The notes beneath the pieces are model-generated. The model was not told the origin of the DNA. It saw only the letters and a list, made by a program, of their open reading frames with translations, and did no database searches. From JBHIBR01 sp046759145 [NCBI: Nitrospinota bacterium] (GTDB lineage Bacteria > UBA8248), in contig JBHIBR010000122.1 in the NCBI GenBank assembly GCA_046759145.1, positions 1-6,126 on the forward strand: 6,126 nucleotides of DNA. The letters run 5' to 3'. The translations under genes and the position numbers were made by a program. Below, piece by piece: positions 5,691 through 6,126 of this stretch (the first letter of the stretch is position 1; every line of letters starts with the position of its first letter).

Positions 5691-6126
5691 AAGCCGCCGT
5701 CCTCACTGCCCTCGGCGCGTTCAGCATCGAGGAGCGCGAGCCGCCGGAGGTGGAGGCGGGAGGTGTGCGGGTGCGGGTGGAGGCATGCGGGGTGTGCCCC
5801 TCGGACGTTCGGGTCTTCCGCCACGGCCACGCCCGCGTGCGGCTCCCCCACGTGCTCGGCCACGAGGTTGCCGGCGTCGTCGAGGAGGTGGGCGAGGGCA
5901 CCCAGGGCTGCCGCCCGGGCGATCGGGTGAGCCTCGTCCCGCGCATCTCTTGCGGCCAGTGCTCCGCCTGCCGGAAGGACCTCTACTCCCACTGCCCCCA
6001 CGCGCGCACGGTGGGCTTCGACCTGCCCGGGGGCTTCGCCGAGCAGGTCCTCATCCCCGCACCCGGGCCAGCGGTGGGGGTCCTCATCCCCGTGGGCGCG
6101 GGGGTTTCTTGCGAGGAGGCCGCCCT
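5687..6126 (+). CDS. Zinc-dependent medium-chain alcohol dehydrogenase, N-terminal part (runs off the window)
   Basis: The 146 complete codons seen here encode the GroES-like catalytic domain of a zinc MDR dehydrogenase, which oxidises an alcohol to an aldehyde or ketone with NAD(P)+. The catalytic zinc ligands are visible as C37 in C34-G-V-C37-P-S-D40 and H59-E60 in L-G-H-E-V-A-G. The structural zinc lobe is complete: C89-G-Q-C92-S-A-C95-x7-C103. G78-D79-R80-V81 is the usual turn before it, and G-G-F-A-E at about 114-118 follows. The Rossmann NAD-binding half and the C-terminus lie beyond 6126, so cofactor preference and substrate cannot be judged. Relatives include sorbitol, threonine and cyclohexene-carbonyl-CoA-type dehydrogenases. 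ATG 5687 overlaps the bioA stop as ATGA, with GGGGAG at 5672-5677. The tight coupling suggests a joint pathway with the aminotransferase, but no standard biotin step uses an MDR dehydrogenase. Confidence 0.92.
   Translation, partial: MKAAVLTALGAFSIEEREPPEVEAGGVRVRVEACGVCPSDVRVFRHGHARVRLPHVLGHEVAGVVEEVGEGTQGCRPGDRVSLVPRISCGQCSACRKDLYSHCPHARTVGFDLPGGFAEQVLIPAPGPAVGVLIPVGAGVSCEEAA

Overview
The window is a very GC-rich, gene-dense stretch of bacterial DNA in which every supported gene lies on the + strand. A TPR lipoprotein paired with a TRAP transporter, short or overlapping gene junctions, GTG starts and a lipobox ending in Cys-Ser all point to a Gram-negative-type cell with a periplasm. The composition and the intergenic repeat debris would fit an environmental, perhaps uncultured lineage (deltaproteobacterial, NC10/Rokubacteria-like or Tectomicrobia-like). 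I cannot place it further from sequence alone.

Region 1 (1-175) is a GC-rich leader with no gene I can support. Region 2 (176-3901) is a complete four-gene TPR-protein-associated TRAP transporter (TPAT) operon: a TatT-type TPR lipoprotein, a DctP/TatP periplasmic solute-binding protein, a DctQ small membrane subunit and a DctM large membrane subunit. The junctions are a 14-nt overlap, a 3-nt gap and a 4-nt GTGA overlap, so the genes are almost certainly co-transcribed and translationally coupled. The binding protein should capture a solute in the periplasm, with the lipoprotein docking on it, and the Q-M pair should import the solute using an ion gradient. The binding protein has Met/Trp at the place where classical DctP proteins usually have the carboxylate-clamping arginine, which suggests a hydrophobic or otherwise non-classical ligand.

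Region 3 (3902-4286) is a 385-nt intergenic spacer. It holds a weak hairpin after dctM, a composite of short direct and inverted repeats that can fold into several alternative hairpins, and a plausible sigma70-like promoter for the next gene. Region 4 (4287-6126) is a second operon: a BioA-type class III aminotransferase (biotin synthesis) joined by an ATGA overlap to a zinc-dependent medium-chain alcohol dehydrogenase that runs off the right edge. The BioA residue matching E. coli Tyr17 is Phe, a possible sign of a lysine-type rather than S-adenosylmethionine-type amino donor.

I did not find a wholly new system. The points most worth a second look are the TPAT ligand question, the composite intergenic repeat, and the BioA donor, cysteine-cluster and dehydrogenase coupling questions.
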